Positions 31,820 to 33,794 of a DNA stretch of 33,794 nucleotides are shown one piece after another. The stretch is from Nonomuraea maritima (lineage in GTDB: Bacteria; Actinomycetota; Actinomycetes; Streptosporangiales; Streptosporangiaceae), in the NCBI RefSeq assembly GCF_900100395.1, contig NZ_FNFB01000047.1, positions 1 to 33,794 of the forward strand, given 5' to 3'. Both the position numbers and the translations under genes were made by a program. The notes beneath the pieces are model-generated. The model did not search any database, was not told the DNA's origin, and worked only from the letters and a program-made list of their open reading frames with translations. Every line of letters begins with the position of its first letter. Positions within the stretch are counted from its first letter, which is position 1.

Positions 31820-32743
31820 GGTGTAGCCGGCGGCGCGGAACAGTTCGTACCACTCGGGGCGGGTGAGCGGGAGGTCCGAGCCGAGGGCGGCGGCGGCCAC
31901 GCGCTCGGGCGTGGTGGTGCCGAGGACGACCTGCATCCGCGCGGGGTGGCGGGTGATCCACGCGACGGCGATCGCCTCCGCCGGCACGCCGTACTTGGCC
32001 GCCAGGCGGTCGATCACGGCGTTGAGCTCGGGGTAGCGGTCGGAGCCGAGGAACGGGCCGTCGAAGAAACCGGCCTGGAACGGCGACCACGCCTGCACGG
32101 TGATGTCGTTCAGACGGCAGTAGTCGACGATCCCGCTGTCGCGCTCGATCGACTGGTCGAGGCCCTGCATGTTGGCCGCGACACCCTGGGCGATCATCGA
32201 CGCGTGCGTGATCGACAGCTGCAGCTGGTTCGCGACGATCGGCTGCGTCACGTACCGGCGCAGCAGCTCGATCTGGTAAGGCGTGTGGTTCGAGACGCCG
32301 AACGCGCGGACCTTGCCCGCGGCCGACAGCTCGTCGAACGCGCGCGCGACGTCCTCCGGCTCGACGAGCGCGTCGGGACGGTGCAGCAGCAGGATGTCGA
32401 GGTAGTCGGTGCCGAGCGCCTCGAGCGAGCCGTTCACCGACTCCACGATGTGCTCGTAGGAGAAGTCGAAGTACGGCCCGTCCTTGACGATGCCGGCCTT
32501 CGACTGGATGACGAACTGCTCACGCTCCGACGGGGTCAGCTTCAGCGCCTCGGCGAAGCGGCGCTCGCAACCGTGCACGCCGGTGCCGTAGATGTCGGCG
32601 TGGTCGAGGAAGGTGATGCCGGCGTCGCGGGCCGTGCTGACGAGCGTGCGCACCTCCTCGTCCGTCTTGTTCTGGATCCGCATCAGGCCGAGGACGACGT
32701 TCGGCACCACCATGTCGGTGCCGGGCAAGGTGAAGGTCTTCAT
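31811..32743 (-). CDS. Aldo/keto reductase
   Basis: A 310-residue NADPH-dependent oxidoreductase with the (beta/alpha)8 aldo-keto reductase fold. The tetrad is visible as D47 and Y52 (FLDHADIYG), K82 (IQSKAGI) and H121 (LLLHRPD). The cofactor-binding WSPFQAGFF and LGTTTPERV regions are present near the C-terminus. It resembles the YdhF-type branch, which reduces small carbonyl compounds. The ATG at 32743 has AGAGGG six bases upstream. It is cytoplasmic. It lies 99 bases downstream of the TPR-like gene on the same strand, and the NACHT gene follows. No pathway is suggested by the neighbours. Confidence 0.92.
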   Translation of the reverse strand: MKTFTLPGTDMVVPNVVLGLMRIQNKTDEEVRTLVSTARDAGITFLDHADIYGTGVHGCERRFAEALKLTPSEREQFVIQSKAGIVKDGPYFDFSYEHIVESVNGSLEALGTDYLDILLLHRPDALVEPEDVARAFDELSAAGKVRAFGVSNHTPYQIELLRRYVTQPIVANQLQLSITHASMIAQGVAANMQGLDQSIERDSGIVDYCRLNDITVQAWSPFQAGFFDGPFLGSDRYPELNAVIDRLAAKYGVPAEAIAVAWITRHPARMQVVLGTTTPERVAAAALGSDLPLTRPEWYELFRAAGYTVP

Positions 32744-32841
32744 CAACATCCCTCTCAATGACAATGGACGGCCGTGGGCCCGAGGACCCGGGCGAGCCAC
32801 AGGGTACGCTCCGAACCTGAGCGCGCGACCAGGAGGTCTCG

Positions 32842-33354
32842 TCACTGTCGGGGGTCGAGAAGCCGGAGCGCGGCTCGGCTGCTCTCGATCAGTTCGGGGT
32901 CGCCCGCGGCGACCCGCAGCGCCAGTGCCTCCTCCAGCGCTTCACGTGCTTCCCGTACGCGCCCCGCCTCGGCGAGCGTCTTGCCGAGATGCTGCAGCGC
33001 GAAACTCACCAGCTCGGGCGCCTCCCGCCTGGCGAGGGAGAGCGCCGTACGGCAGAGGGCTTCGGAGGCCGCCGGGTCACCCGAGTACCGGTGGGCGTCG
33101 GCGAGGTTGACCGACGCGGCGATCCGTCTGCCGCTCGTGTCCGCCAGGTCGAGCGCGCGCTCGAGGTGGCCGATCGCGTCACCGTGCTCCCCCAGCACCA
33201 GCAGCCCGATCCCGACCGCGCGCAAGGTCGCGTGGTCGGTGGGACCTCGGTCGCGTGCCGCGCTGACGACCGCGGCGAGCCGCGCGCGGTCGGCGGGGAC
33301 CATCCGCTGTCGCTCGTCGTAGGCGATGAACTCGTTGATCGTTCGGAGGATCAT
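32842..33354 (-). CDS. Tetratricopeptide-repeat-like protein
   Basis: A 170-residue all-helical protein with about three TPR-like units between residues 35 and 165. AVGIGLLVLGEHGDAIGHLERALDL and SFALQHLGKTLAEAGRVREAREALEEALAL show the W/L-G-Y/A-A spacing of TPR pairs. There are no enzyme motifs and no signal peptide. It is likely a protein-interaction module. The ATG at 33354 is weakly supported (no clear ribosome site), and the secreted-protein gene ends 15 bases upstream on the same strand. It could be a fragment of a larger TPR regulator, but no adjoining frame continues it. Confidence 0.75.
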   Translation of the reverse strand: MILRTINEFIAYDERQRMVPADRARLAAVVSAARDRGPTDHATLRAVGIGLLVLGEHGDAIGHLERALDLADTSGRRIAASVNLADAHRYSGDPAASEALCRTALSLARREAPELVSFALQHLGKTLAEAGRVREAREALEEALALRVAAGDPELIESSRAALRLLDPRQ

Positions 33355-33369
33355 GGCCCAACGCCAGGT

Positions 33370-33794
33370 TCACCAGGAGCGGTTGGAGTAGCTGCTCCAG
33401 TCGAAGTGACCCGGACGGCCCTCACCGATGCGGAACTTGAAACCGTCGAACACGCCACGGGCGCTGTAGCTGAAGCGGTACTTCGCGTGCCCGCCCGTCA
33501 CGAACCGGCGACCCTGGTGCCAGCCACGGTCGTCGTGGTAGACGAAGTCGACGTAGGTGTTCTCACGGTCGCGGTCACGGTCCCACACGTCCACGTCGAA
33601 GTAGTAACGACCGTTGGAGAAGTAGTAGTAGCCCTTGTAGTACGAACGCTCACCCCGCGACTCACCCCGGCTGAAACCGGAGTACCCGTCGAACCAGTGC
33701 TTCGTGAACGACACAGAACCGGCGGCCTGCGTGGTGGCGGCCTGCGCGGGAGCGGCGGCCACACCGGCCATGACCGCACCGGCGAGAACGGTAC
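33370..33794 (-). CDS. Secreted aromatic/charged-rich protein, 5' end cut by window edge
   Basis: At least 140 residues are visible. The frame remains open to the window edge, reading TVLAGAVMAGVAAAPAQA, the hydrophobic end and AQA cleavage site of a signal peptide, so the true start lies beyond 33794. The mature part is small, rich in Tyr, Phe, Arg and Asp (YYKGYYYFSNGRYYFDVDVW, then DRDRDREN), with alternating strands and no cysteines, suggesting a beta-sheet secreted protein. I do not recognise a named family. An internal ATG at 33771 would cut the signal peptide short and is unlikely to be the start. Confidence 0.75.
   Translation of the reverse strand, partial: TVLAGAVMAGVAAAPAQAATTQAAGSVSFTKHWFDGYSGFSRGESRGERSYYKGYYYFSNGRYYFDVDVWDRDRDRENTYVDFVYHDDRGWHQGRRFVTGGHAKYRFSYSARGVFDGFKFRIGEGRPGHFDWSSYSNRSW

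Overview
The window is very GC-rich, uses GTG and TTG starts freely, and carries actinomycete-type families: DUF6223, PPOX/F420-class oxidoreductases, a NACHT NTPase with membrane segments, a secreted S8 protease and many MarR/MerR/LysR regulators. It is most likely chromosomal DNA of a filamentous actinomycete. The overall impression is Streptosporangiales-like, but that rank is a guess. No rRNA, tRNA or CRISPR array was seen.

Layout. (1) 1-3803 is scarred by mobile DNA. It holds the 5' end of an IS110-family transposase cut by the window edge, with its non-coding end (possible bridge RNA) running up to a DUF6223 membrane gene. An MFS exporter follows, then a PPOX-class oxidoreductase gene split by a TnpB-only IS200/IS605-type element. 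The element can be removed to the base, restoring a 130-codon frame. (2) 3818-10054 is an NAD-dependent molybdenum formate dehydrogenase operon, fdsG-fdsB-fdsA-fdsD, with overlapping starts and stops, followed by a LysR regulator. (3) 10069-13473 holds a Ppx/GppA phosphatase, a SnoaL-like protein with a MerR regulator, and a divergent acyltransferase-3 membrane protein. (4) 13575-17290 holds an HtrA-type protease, a histidine kinase with no adjacent response regulator, and a MerR/GyrI-like regulator. (5) 17346-22382 holds a small membrane protein divergent from an OhrR-like MarR regulator over a clear palindrome. Next is a minus-strand operon of a 14-TM MFS exporter with three C-terminal carboxypeptidase-regulatory-like domains, a signal-less YceI protein with the same domain type, and a MarR regulator. 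(6) 22644-29628 holds a CopC-like protein, an FAD monooxygenase-like protein with a threefold 25-residue internal duplication, an alpha/beta hydrolase and a large secreted subtilase. (7) 29680-33794 holds a NACHT NTPase with membrane segments, an aldo/keto reductase, a TPR-like protein and the end of a secreted protein.

The most unusual system is the exporter/YceI/MarR operon. An efflux pump and a predicted cytoplasmic lipocalin-like protein share a beta-sandwich domain family, which suggests cargo hand-over through like-with-like contacts under MarR control. A second theme is recent short tandem duplication: perfect or near-perfect repeats of 43, 32 and 75 bp touch three genes. A third is two RNA-guided mobile elements (IS110 and TnpB) within 3.5 kb, each with a readable candidate guide.
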